Source: Costus lasius
Taxonomy: Eukaryota > Streptophyta > Magnoliopsida > Zingiberales > Costaceae
Direction of reading: 5' to 3'
Assembly: GCA_027563935.2 (NCBI GenBank)
Contig: CM050450.1
Span: forward strand, 12,569,957-12,633,956
DNA: 64,000 nt
Shown: one piece after another, positions 44,806 through 55,397 of the stretch
How positions within the stretch are numbered: position 1 is the stretch's first letter
Layout: each line of letters begins with the position of its first letter
The notes under the pieces: generated by a model
What the model was told of the DNA's origin: nothing
Database searches by the model: none
The model's input: only the letters and a program-made list of their open reading frames with translations
Translations under genes and position numbers: made by a program

Positions 44806-47800
44806 ATGAACTCTGAAAGTGAGAGTTCCAATGGTAGTTCAAGTGATGGTAGTGGTAGCACACGATCTGACACACATGCTGACACAAGTAGGAGTAGGGT
44901 TAGATACAAGACATGTGTTAGAAAGCCAGCTAAGTCCCTAAGGAAGAAGGAAGTACCTCGACCGCGCATGAGTAGGTGTTCAATGCATCGAATGAATACA
45001 TTTTTACACGGATTACCACAATGGCCAAGGATTAAGGAATTACTGGCTACAACCCCCTTTGGCCATTTGGTTCAAGGGCCAGCAATTTAGATGGATTCTG
45101 TTGCAGTAGAATATTTGGTATCCAACTGGGATAAGGAAAGGAAGGGATTTACTGTGAATGGTAATTTTGTAGAATTCATAGTAAAGGATGTTGTAGTCAT
45201 CCTAGGACTGCTAAGAAGAGGGGAATTGGTAGACTTTGATCAATCAAGTGCGTCCCCCTTCTACAATGAGGAATTTAAAGGGAAGAGAATAACATGTTTG
45301 TTGTTGGAAAGTAAGCTAAAGATGACCATTGAGGAGGAGGACGAACTCAATAAAGGTTATCTTGAAGATAGAGCTAGGGTTCTGGCACTGCTGTATATAT
45401 GCTGCACATTTTTATTTAGTAGGATAACTTATAGCTTAGATGGGTTTTTAGTAGACGTTGTGGAAGACCTTTCCAAGGTCGCCCAGTATGATTGGGCTGA
45501 AGCAATATATCGTTATATGATTGACAATTTGACAAGGTGTACAAAGAAGGCAAAGCCCAGTGGATTCGCTGGATGTGCCATTGTGCTCTGTGTAAGTTTT
45601 CTTCAATTGAACATCTTATTTATTTATGGTAATTTGATATTTGTAATTACATTTAATATAATGTTCCCCTTGCAGGTTTGGTTGTATGAGCATTGTACGT
45701 TGTACAATGAGTTTAGGGAAGATGGATTTGAGGGTATATACCCTCGCCTACTCAGATGGTCCAAAGTGAAAATGGGCCGAAGACTGACTTATCATAAACT
45801 TATTGAGCAAATGATAGTTGACACAGTATGTTTGCTACTTGTATTAGATAATGTTTGTTACTTGGTGGGTTATTCAGTCATGATGTTAATATACGCAGAT
45901 CATTTTTGATCTGGTTCCCGATGCACATGAGATGGTGTTTTGTCATTTAGCACCGTCTCATGCTGAAGAGGCAGAACAGCACGCTGAACAGCATGCTGAA
46001 GAGGCACAACAGCATGCTGTTCAGGGTGCTGAAGAGGCAGAACAGCATGCTGAACAAAATGCTGAAGAGTGCCCGATCAAGGATGCTGAGGAGCTAGAAG
46101 CAACCACGCCATTCTATAGAGACACAGTAAGTTATTGACATGTTAATTTTATCTTTAGGATCTTATGGTAATATATGCAACTAACAGTGCTTAATGGACT
46201 TGTTTGTTAGATAAATAAGATGGAAGCCAGAATTGCCGAGCTTCTTAAAGAGAATGAGTCACTAAAGGAAGAATTGCATTCGCATGTAAATGTTAGTCCT
46301 CCATTTGTCATGTTATAATAGTATTTTGGTAACCTGATTGTCTTATATGTTGAAGGGTCTGCATGACATATATTTTGGTAGGTAAATAATCCTGATACAC
46401 ATATAGAGGAGCTTATTTAGGAGATTAATCCCTTGAAGGCTTGCGTGTATGAGCTGCTTCAGGAAAACCATGACCTGAAGGAGTTGGTGAGTTTGTCTAT
46501 TTAATCACTTTGTTTATATGAATAATGGAACGTGTGATAAGTTGATCTGTGACATTGTTAGGTGAATAAGTCGAAAGCACGCATTGCATCTCAAATTGTC
46601 GAGAATAAAAATCTGAAAGAGGCTGCAGAATTGCAGAGTTATGAGTTTGCTGCAAAATTGTAGAGTCTTTCAGCCGAGAATAAGGGTCTAAAGGAGTCGT
46701 CAGAACTAGCTAGTCAGCTGATGAAAGCTAACCATGAATCACGAATAAACCAATAACTGGAAGAAATCAGTAGTGGTAAAGAGGCTGCAATAATCCAACA
46801 TGAAGAATTGAATAAAAGAATTATGGAATTAGTCGAAGAGAACAATAAGCTGAAATCAGGGAGGAAATATGGTGAGGAGGGGTAGGAGGAGGAGGAGGAG
46901 GATGAATCAGCTAATTGGGAAGAGGATTCAAGCAGCTGGGGCGACGTTCCCACTACATCAGGGCTTAAAATTGCTTCCGCTGGGCAAGTGCAATTGAGCC
47001 AACTAAAAGGGAAGAGACCCAAGAAACGATCAAGAGCACTATCAAGCCCATATACAGAAGGAAAGAAAAAGACCAAAGTAGTTGTGCCAGTGGTTGTGGA
47101 CGAGAATGCACCTGATCCTATTTATGCTGATAAGGTAAATCTCAATATTAACCACATTTATATTTGTTATTTTAGTTGGTAAGTTATGTTGACATATGAG
47201 TTTTGTGTCTGCAGTACAAAGATAGGAAAGATTATATTGGACGCGACATATTAACACCGGCAATGAAAGAAGAAATTGAAACCTTCTTGCCATGGGACTT
47301 ACAACTTTTTAATGAGAGGTATCCATGGAAACTACACAAATCCTTAATTTGTCAGGTGTTGTTCAATGAACATGTGAGCGATTCGGTAGGTATCATTTCA
47401 TTCTTGCATCATTTTGTAAGTATCACAAGCAAGTTAGCTAATTCTTCTATTTTGTGTAGGTTATGGATGCATATGCATCACTTCTGATAGCACAGTCCAT
47501 TACATACAAAACTAGAAAGAAGCAAAAGATTCGTGGATTTGGTTATATTTCCCCATTGTGCTGCTATTATAAGGCAAAGAAAATACCGGCCGCAGCTGCA
47601 GGCCAACAGGAGGATTTGCCAGGAAGCCGAATGAGATACTTGAAGCGATTATTCTGCCCCATAATTAACAACAATCACTGGTTCCTAATTTATTTTGATT
47701 TCGTGCAGAAAAAGATGCTATTGTTCAATTCATTAGGCACCACCCATTCTGGCAAACGAATAATTAGTAAATATGTACGTATCAATTTTAGTTTTTAACT

Positions 47801-48109
47801 TGGTATTAGATACATTGATGCTCTTGAAAACAATTTTGTTCCCTTTGCAGTCAGTCTTTTTAGGGGGATCATTATGCCCAAGAGACAAATGGGAAGCTGG
47901 ATATGCGGCGTTGGGAAGTAGAATGGTAGCAAGCATGCCCGATTCAGGATCCAGACCACCCTGATTGTGCATTATTTCTATTAAAGTGTATAGAATCTTT
48001 AATTTATGATCGTCCCTTTGATCACTCCCAATCTGACATGCCAAAAATTCGGGCGATAGTAAGCCTAGAACTATTTAAGGGTGGTTTAATTGCTGACTGG
48101 GTACAATAA
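44806..48109 (+). pseudogene. ULP1-like (C48) cysteine protease gene of the MULE
   Basis: Nine exons by GT-AG rules: 44806-45591, 45676-45825, 45899-46126, 46211-46285, 46382-46486, 46562-47134, 47215-47385, 47460-47774, 47851-48109. N-terminal part: basic and Ser-rich, then a domain with FGHLVQGPAI, VEYLVSNWD and VWLYEHCTLYNEF. Exon 3 codes an Ala-Glu-Glu-His repeat, exons 4-6 a coiled coil and acidic stretch. The C-terminal peptidase has His (NNNHWFLIYFDF, 47676), Asn where the family has Asp (LLFNSLG, 47727), Gln (47945) and Cys (PDCALFLLKC, 47966). Broken by TAG at 45088, at least four stops in exons 5-6 and a frameshift near 47935. C48 enzymes process or remove SUMO. Confidence 0.8.
45955..46085 (+). 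repeat. Coding tandem repeat (Ala-Glu-Glu-His units)
   Basis: A 15-30 bp unit of the type catgctgaagaggcagaaca is repeated about six times, coding HAEEAEQHAEQ-type residues within exon 3 of the ULP1-like gene. Expansion keeps the frame. Confidence 0.8.
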
Positions 48110-48259
48110 TTATTGTATGCACAAATTGAATAAGCAGCTGTACAATTTGAATATGCTATCAATGATAAATGTCTGCTAGTTGGATTGTATTATGTCCACT
48201 AATACACATGTTTGCAGTTTTTTCCACGTTATTACAGGTGTAAAGACATTGTTATAGAA

Positions 48260-48905
48260 TGTTTATGAAATATCCACGATGTTCCATAAAAGTCCACGTT
48301 GTTCATCAAAAATCCACGATGTAAGCCACGAATCCATGATGTTTCTGAAAAATCCACGATGTTCACAATAATCTACGATATTCCTAAAAATCCACGATGT
48401 AAGCCAAAAATCCACGATGTTCTGAAAAACCCACGATGTTCACAATAATCCACGATATTCCTAAAAATCCACGATGTAAGCTAAAAATCCACGATATTTC
48501 CCAAAAATCCACGATGTTCTGAAAAATCCACGATGTTCACAATAATCCACGATATTCCTAAAAATCCACGATGTAAGCCAAAAATCCATGATGTTTCCCA
48601 AAAATCCATGATGTTCACAATAATCCATGATATTTCTAAAAATCCACGATGTAAGCCATAAATCCATGATGTTTCCCAAAAATACACGATGTTCTGAAAA
48701 ATCCACGATGTTCACAATAATCCACGATATTCCTAAAAATCCACGATGTAAGCCATAAATCCACGATGTTTCCCAAAAATCCACGATGTTTCTGAAAAAT
48801 CCACGATGTTATGGAAAAATCTACGATGTTAATAAAAATCCACTCTGTTCCTAAAAATCCACGATGTTGGGCAATAATCCACGATGTTCAAAACATCCAC
48901 TATAT
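48260..48905. repeat. Minisatellite, 'aaatccacgatgtt' units with higher-order pattern
   Basis: About 35 copies of a 17-20 bp unit (aaatccacgatgttc with variants) are arranged in a higher-order block of roughly 95 bp, in which the linkers ctgaaa, acaata, cctaaa, aagccaa and tcccaaa follow in order. On the minus strand it gives a repetitive frame rich in Trp/Ile/Phe (48461-48784) that I do not regard as a gene. It lies between the two convergent MULE genes. Confidence 0.9.
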
Positions 48906-49462
48906 TCATTACAACCCACGATATTACAGCCTTATCCACTATATTCATTACCATCAATGAAAATCCATTCAAATTAAAAATATCGTATATGCAAGTTACA
49001 TACAAAGAAATATCCTTTTTTACATACAACTATTCGTTGCAATTACCACCATGCACAGTTGGGACAAATATACATTATAAATTAATCAGTCATATAAACA
49101 CCTGACTTATTCATTCAAAATGTCCTCCTGATCCTGGACGTGTGAAAATGCATCTGAGCACTGCATCATACAAATAAATTAGTATTTGTAAGTAAATTAT
49201 TACAATAAAACACAAAGATAAGTTAACACTAACATAAAAAGATGTAGTACTGCCCATCATCATAGCAGTGCATGACATATCAGGGTGGGAACCAGAGGCT
49301 GGTTGCGAAGGGATCCTAAACATTACTTGAGAGTCCTACAAGCAAAATTCTACAAAGATAAGTGAAAATAGCCAATGAGAGTGTGATAGACAAAATCAAA
49401 CAAGCTATTTGATTTCACCTGTGTTGGCATGGACACAAACTCAACAAATGCAGTAGTAGGAG
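48906..49462. other. Convergent intergenic region between MULE genes
   Basis: AT-rich, without a supported gene. The first 60 bp are a decayed continuation of the minisatellite (ttcattacaacccacgatatt). On the minus strand around 49370-49440 lies the tail downstream of the transposase exons, with possible splice sites but no domain. Confidence 0.4.
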
Positions 49463-51579
49463 TTATTTTTTCCTTTTTACCCTTCTTTCCAGTACACTCT
49501 TCTTTCTCTTCTCTTTTGGCCCTTTCTTAGACACAGGATTTTTTATAGTAATATTTTGTGTGGGGGATACATGGTTGCTATCATCTTTGTCCCCTTCAAC
49601 TATCTCTTCATTCCGCAATATCTCATCAACTTCTAACGTCAGTCCATCCAACACCTGTTCTATCTTTTCAAGTCCTTTTCTAGATAATAAACTCCTATTT
49701 CCAATGTTGTAAGCCTTCTGATATATGTGAGTGTATATGGAGATCAAGCTTTGGTGTCCATCTGCAACTAAATTGGAATGACAAATAGTTGAACCATATC
49801 CGTCCCGTGCATATTTGTTCCACCTCTTCAATAAATACTCTTCTGGAATATGCATCACATTCTGAGCCGCAAACACTTTTAAGGAATGCATACATAGGAT
49901 TCCACAGCATTCAAACTTCTTGCATGTGCAAGTAACAACTCTAGTTGATGGATTGTATGTGACCACTTCATCTCTGCCTCCAGCTGGACTTATGCTGTAA
50001 TTCATCTCTATCTCATCAGCACTTCTCAACACAATACAACAATCTAATCGCGCTAGAAACTTTTTCTCAAACTCTTTGTACATGGTCATCGTGTATTGTC
50101 CACTTGCATGTTTCAGCATACGGAAATGAGAGGCTTGTCCAGCTGGAGTAGAATTCCTAGACTTAAAATCTACCTTTGTCTCTTTCTCACGAAAGAAGCT
50201 GGTGGCTTTATCATATTGTTCCAAAAAATCAAACAAAGATAATTTTCTCTTAAAAAACTGTTTAAAGTGACAGTTCATGTTCTCACTTCTTTGTGTTGTC
50301 GTCATATCTGCATAGAAAGTCTCCGTTCGGTAACAAGCAGCCCATTTAGAATGCAATTTGTAGAAGTTTACCATCCAAGCATGGTCATGCAAATTATACT
50401 TATTCAATAGGTCCTGCCATAACATTTCAAAAGTTTCCACACTGTACCGCTCATAAATACAATGTCTGAAATCACGGGCAAATTATGAGAAATTATGAAG
50501 GACTTGGGATAGATGTGTGGCGGCATTCTGAAAAATATGCCACACACAGAGTCGATGTGCGCTACTTGGCAAAATAATTTGTATGGCTTTGGCAATAGCT
50601 GCAGACTGATCAGTAAAAATAGTTACAAGCTGCTTCCCAGACATTGCTTGTAAAAATATTAAGAATAACCAAGTAAATGATTCTGCTGACTCATCATACA
50701 ATTGGGCAACCCCAAAAAAAATAGTCTGCTTGTGGTGATTCACCCCAACAATAGGAGCAAAGGGCATGTCATACTCGTTGGTTTGGAATATGGTATCAAA
50801 ACAAATAACATCCCCAAAATAGGCATAGTCTGTAATAGCTTTACCATCTGCCCAAAAGAAATTTGTTATTTCTCCGGTTTCCTAAATTTCTATCACATAG
50901 AAAAAGGATGGATCAACAGCTCACTTGTCCTGCAAGAAGTTCATAATACCTCGAGCTTCTTTACCATCCAATAATTTTCTTCTACGTTTCTGGATATAGT
51001 TAACGCTATCTTCTCTTATGAAACCTACTTCATTATTGCTTATCCCTGACCGAAAAAATCATAGATATTATGAGCTTTCATCCCGGCATCTGTCATTGTG
51101 TCAATTAGAGCTCGTTGAAATGGTAAAATTTTCCTGTGAGATCTCAGCATGTGCACCTTATTTGGACTTGTCATTGGATGATTATGGTTTAACTCAACTC
51201 TATTTAATGTCTAAACTTGGTGTAGGTCAATCTTAAACTCCACCCGGGCCATGCAGTTTGTTCTTGTCTCCGCTTGTGGTTTTTTTGTGATATGTCCTTT
51301 ATGTACATTTTTGACTCCTTGCTTACTATAGGTAAACCTTTTCATTTTCAAACTGCCATCTTTTCTCCTATCAACCTGAAATTTCTTTATACTAAAACCT
51401 ACCCTTTTAGCATAGTCATGATAAAATTTGTAGGCGTCATCCTCACTACTAAAGATCATACCAACCATAGGAATTGCAGATGAGCAGGAAGGTTTCACTT
51501 TATTAATATCTGATGCACCAAGGTCGTCTTCCTCTTGTACAGCTGAACAATGGTTAATTTCCTCTAATTCCTCTTCCAT
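49463..51579 (-). pseudogene. FAR1/MuDR-type MULE transposase
   Basis: Minus-strand frames in order: 51579-51211, FAR1-type DNA-binding domain (GMIFSSEDDAYKFYHDYAKR, GFSIKKFQVDRRKDGSLKMK); 50960-50480, MULE core with first Asp (DVICFDTIFQTNEYDMPF), second Asp (TIFTDQSAAIAKAI) and CVWHIFQNA; 50440-49463, third acidic residue in TQRSENMNCHFKQ, then SWIM finger CTCKKFECCGILCMH and a basic tail (KKGPKEKRKKS). At least four stops (51211; near 50920, 50885 and 50485) and a frameshift in a T-run near 51055. The family cuts and pastes the TIR-bounded element. Confidence 0.85.
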
Positions 51580-51799
51580 ATTAACATTTAGGGGATTATT
51601 TTCCAGTTCAAGTTCAAGCTCAAGCTCAAGCTCAATCTCTTCACTGAATGCCCACTCAATATCTTCATTGCATGTTTACTCGGTTTTTGTTTTATCCATG
51701 ATGTCAAAAGTACTAGTCTATTTTCAATAACAGATTGGCAAATATAAGGATATTTAAAGCCACGCCCAAATATTCACTATCTACATTCAGCCCTATTTT
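51580..51799. other. Right subterminal region of the MULE
   Basis: It contains the transposase leader: on the plus strand a short ttcaagctcaagctcaagct repeat (51605-51632). The stretch 51750-51810 ends in the right TIR. A promoter for the minus-strand transposase would lie here; no clear TATA box is chosen. Confidence 0.4.
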
Positions 51800-51924
51800 C
51801 AATAACCAGGGTTAGCTGTAGCGCCGGGTAACGGGACGTTAACGGGAGCGGGTAGGCATTGAGATTCGCGCGATCTGATGCTCTTTAAGATTCGAGAAAT
51901 GAATCGTAGGGGGCTGTGCTCAGG
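51800..51924 (-). repeat. MULE right terminal inverted repeat
   Basis: Read inward on the minus strand it begins CCTGAGCACAGCCCCCTACG. Just outside, 51918-51940 contains two further short palindromes (tgctcaggaatcctgagca and cctgagcaacggggttgctc), which makes the exact outer boundary uncertain by a few bases. Confidence 0.8.
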
Positions 51925-52066
51925 AATCCTGAGCAACGGGGTTGCTCAGGACTCAGGAAATTTTTTCTTGTTTTTATGAGCTTGGTTGGGATTGCCTTAT
52001 TGCTATCCTTGAGATAGAGAGACGAATCCAGAGGCCTCATGATTGGTCACTCCTCCCTCCAGACGT

Positions 52067-52263
52067 TAGGAGTGTCTAATCAATCAATTCAACTTAAATC
52101 AAATCGAACTAATTAAACCTAAATTGATTTTTTCTTTATCTTTGGAAAACGAAATCGAAACGATTTTTTAAAAAATCAAACTATAACTAAACTAAAAATT
52201 AATTTTTTATTAATAATATTATTATTTTAAATCAATTTAAAATTATTTTTAAACTAAAATAAC

Positions 52264-52334
<71 letters not shown>

Positions 52335-52483
52335 TATAATTATTGAAAATTTGTTTTATTCGATAATTTGAGGTTAAACTAAAATCCTGAAAGTTTTAAA
52401 AAAATTTCAAACCGAATCGCACCAAACCAAAATTTTCGGTTCAATTTGATTTTTCGGGTTGAATCAAAAATTGGACACCCCTA
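52067..52483. mobile_element. hAT-type MITE with (TA)n core
   Basis: It starts TAGGAGTGTCTAA and ends TTGGACACCCCTA, imperfect TIRs of the TAGGGGTGTC class. The flanking 8-mers CCAGACGT (52059-52066) and GCAGATGT (52484-52491) match at six of eight positions. The subterminal regions are full of 'aaccgaa/tcggtt' words, and a (TA)n tract of about 60 bp lies at 52272-52330. Confidence 0.75.
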
Positions 52484-53383
52484 GCAGATGTATCGAGTAG
52501 AAAGTTCAAGGGTTCTCTAGTTTTACCAGGTAAGTTTGTCGATTTTTGATGAGTAAAGGAGTTTGTTAAATATGTAAGAATATATAGAATTACAACCTTT
52601 CATCAAATCTACGAAATAATAAAATCTATTTTGCATAGTAGAAAGACACTTTCATTTAATCACATTATAATAGTTCATGAACTACATTTGTGACACAAAT
52701 GATAACTACTATAAGTCTTGGTGCAATTTTTTAACTCAAAATCATACACCGAAACCAAATGATCTCAAACGAGACCCCAAAGCTCCAATCTAGAGAGAAG
52801 TAATATGTTAAAACTAGCTTTAGTGCAAAAGCACTAAGGACCAGTATTGTTCATCCCTGCATTTGCAAAATTCAATGACTCACCGAACCGCCACGTATTC
52901 TCACAATGATTATTCACAGCATGCACATGCAAAGGAGAGGTGACTCTCCACTCTCCTTGCACTCACAAAGAAACACCTCGACCGGTACTCCTTACTATCG
53001 TAATTTCCTCGGGATGACATGGCTAGTGTACAAGCGAGCAAAGCAACAGCAAGATTAACCCTTCGATAGGACAACAGACACAAATAATAATATAATAATA
53101 TTATCTAAAATATTAAACTAACATATATGATTTAAGAGGGGCAAATTTTACCTTGGATGCGTGCCTCGCTCCTCATAGCTCTGCTGCACCATCACCTAGC
53201 ATTGACCGAGACCGCCAAACCTTAGTCGCCACTCCCCACATGTGTTTCACATGGTAATAGAGGATGGACAGAGTTGGCTATTTGCCTTGATGCAGAGGGA
53301 AGGAGAAGAGAAGCAGCTCATTCCTAGGCTCAGCGTGCTTGGAGACGTCATCGTCTACTTGGTTCGACCACCATTGTCGTGAC
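52484..53383. other. No gene recognised
   Basis: Mixed AT-rich DNA with a GC-richer part at 52860-53380. I see neither domains nor structured repeats. Confidence 0.3.
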
Positions 53384-53472
53384 TAGGGGTGGCAAAAATA
53401 CCCGTCTCAGTCAAGTACCCGACCTCACCCGTTTAAGGCGAATTTATGTAGGATGCGTGGGTACCCTATACC

Positions 53473-53552
<80 letters not shown>

Positions 53553-53645
53553 ATAATTTATACAATTAAATTTTATATACTACTTTAAAATTAAAAATAA
53601 AAATAAGAATTTATTATTTAAACAGGTACTCGTTGACCCCGCTAA
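53384..53645. mobile_element. Probable hAT-type MITE with long (TA)n
   Basis: The start TAGGGGTGGCAAAAATACCC has the class TIR, and the end around gttgaccccgcta (53633-53645) is a weak inverted match. A (TA)n tract of about 70 bp occupies 53478-53548. No matching 8-bp duplication is found. Confidence 0.45.
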
Positions 53646-53856
53646 GAACTGTGGTCGTTGTGCTTGAAGACGATGAACTTGTCCGTGAGACGCTGCCGCA
53701 TGCGAGACATCGAGCACCACTCCTGTTATTGCATCACTCGTCCGAATCGTGTCGCCAAACGCCTGCAAGACACCGTCACCTAAAAGGGTACCACTGGAAA
53801 TAGTGGAGGAACATTGCCTGCGTTCTCCCCCTTGCTTGACCACCGAGAGAGAGAGA

Positions 53857-54028
53857 GTATGTCTCTCTCCTAGTTCACTGTTGTTCTCCTCATTAATGGA
53901 AGAGGGGATTCCCCAGGTTTGGGATCGACGTATGTCTCTCTCCTAGTTCACTATTGTTCTTCTCATTAATGGAAGAGGGGAGGTTTGGGATCGACTTATG
54001 TCTCTCTCCTAGTTCAGTTGTTCTCCTT
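53857..54028. repeat. Tandem repeat, about 75-bp unit, 2.4 copies
   Basis: The unit tatgtctctctcctagttca, then ttgttctcctcattaatgga, then agaggggaggtttgggatcg is repeated. The third copy is partial and runs into the jacalin upstream relic. The GC-richer stretch 53646-53856 has no recognised gene. Confidence 0.8.
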
Positions 54029-54193
54029 GAGCTTGCTGTGATGAAGCACTAAACAGCAGAACTCTTGATTTGCAGCACTTCCCCAAAGAACTAAAGAGGA
54101 TGATGAGTGCAGTATTTAGAAAATGTGTAGTGTGAACACCCTAGACCTTGACCTTGGTTAATTAGTTCTTTGTCTCATGGAATAACTCGGAGG

Positions 54194-55397
54194 TAGGGGT
54201 GAGCATAATTCGGGATTTACCAAATTTACCGATCGGTAAATCGGTAAATTGGTACGGTATTTTCGGTATCGGTTTTCGGTACGGTAAATATATTTCTGTT
54301 GTTCAGTGTTCAGTATTGGTAACGGTAAAAAAACCGATCGGTTCGGTAATTTACTGATTAACCGATACACTAGTTTAGTAACTTTAATTTATTTTACGGG
54401 ATGTGTTAAGTGTTAACTCATAACTGTTAATGTTATTCATTATTTCATTTATCCTTATTACCCAGTTCATTACCCTAACATAGCTGCCGAGTGCCGCCTG
54501 CCGCTCGAAACATTACAGTCACTCGAAAGTCGAAACTCCCGAATCGCCACTGACGCTCGCCGCAAAGCTTCGTCCTCGCCTTCCTCGTCTGCCGGATTGC
54601 TCGCCATCCTTCCTTGTCGTCATTCCTCGCCTCGCGATCGGAGCAGAGGTGCAAACGGGCTGGGATGGCAGCCCAAGTTCCCGTTTGTTGATCCAGATCC
54701 ATCAACGCCTGAAGGCGGCGGCTGTTTCATCGATTTCGGGAAGCGAAGGCGGATGAGGTGGGCTCTGCCAGTGAGGTCTTCGGCGACATCTGCAGCCGGA
54801 TCGACTGCATCTACTCTGGCGAGGACGACGCCGAGGCCTGGGGCGAGGACGACGGCGATTTCCGTGGCACTGTCGGCAACTGCTCTGGCGAAAGCGACAC
54901 AACCGAATCAGCGGGTTTCGGCGTCGACGAAGGTGGAAACCCAGCAGGCGCCGACGAGCCCTGGTTCTTCCAGCGACGTTATCTCCCCTGAGCCCTGGCG
55001 ACGGCCTCAGCGCCATGGCGAGGCGTTCATTCGCAATCGCGTGAAGACGACGCCGTGGTGAGGCGTTCGTTTCAAGGAAATCATGGTCAACGGCATGGTC
55101 AAAATCAGAGAGCGCGGTTGATTTCGAATCGATTCGAATTCAGATTAAAATGGAAAATTGATTTCGAATCGATTCAAATTCGGATTAAAATGGAAAATAG
55201 ATGGACGGAGAGATCAGAGAAGCGTAAGAAAATTAAAATAGGTAATTCGGTAATTTACCAAATTTACTCGGTAAATTTACCGATCAGTAAATTGCTTATT
55301 CGGTTCGGGATCGATTTTTGATATTTCGGTATTCGGTATTTCGATTTTCGGTAATTCGGTATTCGGTAAATCGGTTTTTACTGAATATTCACCCCTA
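54194..55397. mobile_element. hAT element with GC-rich cargo
   Basis: The ends TAGGGGTGAGCATAATTC and GAATATTCACCCCTA form the TIR, flanked by the perfect 8-bp target duplication CTCGGAGG (54186-54193, 55398-55405). Subterminal arrays of ttcggta/taccga words sit in both ends, as in hAT elements. The paralogous block at 61190 (ggaataactcagacgaatgc) lacks the insertion. The central 54475-55080 is strikingly GC-rich compared with flanks. No transposase, BED finger or dimerisation domain is recognised, so it is non-autonomous. Confidence 0.9.
54758..54991 (+). CDS. Acidic open frame within hAT cargo
   Basis: 77 residues, Gly/Asp/Glu-rich (CSRIDCIYSGEDDAEAWGED), in the GC-rich segment. The overlapping plus frame (54597-55061) and minus frame (54702-55016) are also open, a by-product of GC content, so none can be trusted. 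It may be a fragment of a captured host exon. I do not recognise the parent gene. Confidence 0.2.
   Translation: MGSASEVFGDICSRIDCIYSGEDDAEAWGEDDGDFRGTVGNCSGESDTTESAGFGVDEGGNPAGADEPWFFQRRYLP

Larger units (their letters stand above)
41822..51924 (-). mobile_element. Mutator-like element (MULE), 10.1 kb, ULP1-carrying
   Basis: Terminal inverted repeats of about 125 bp (left 41822-41946, right about 51800-51924) start CCTGAGCACAGCCCCCTAC and include cccgctcccgtta; they are roughly 88% identical. Cargo: an 84-bp repeat array with a solo LTR in it, a ULP1-like gene on plus, a second minisatellite, and a FAR1/MuDR-type transposase on minus, convergent with ULP1. I could not find a convincing 9-bp target duplication (flanks acaacttac and aatcctgag). 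The gene set resembles the ULP-bearing (Kaonashi) MULEs of plants. Strand given is that of the transposase. Confidence 0.82.

Noticed and set aside
44619..44969. Minus frame of 116 codons over the left array
   Set aside because: Half of it is the 84-bp repeat; the rest is antisense to the ULP-like first exon.
45932..46138. Short ORF coding HAEEAEQHAEQ as an independent gene
   Set aside because: It is exon 3 of the ULP-like gene, joined in phase by good GT-AG introns on both sides.
48461..48784. Minus-strand 107-codon frame rich in Trp, Ile, Phe and Gly
   Set aside because: It is the translation of the ccacgatgtt minisatellite; a repeat length divisible into codons keeps it open.
48260..48905. 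CRISPR-like spacing of short repeats
   Set aside because: Units are contiguous degenerate tandem repeats without unique spacers of constant length, in plant DNA.
53379..53588. Open frame with alternating Ile-Tyr
   Set aside because: It is a (TA)n microsatellite read as codons.
54597..55061. Plus-strand 154-codon frame in the hAT cargo
   Set aside because: Basic, low-complexity reading overlapped by open frames in other phases; GC content explains it.
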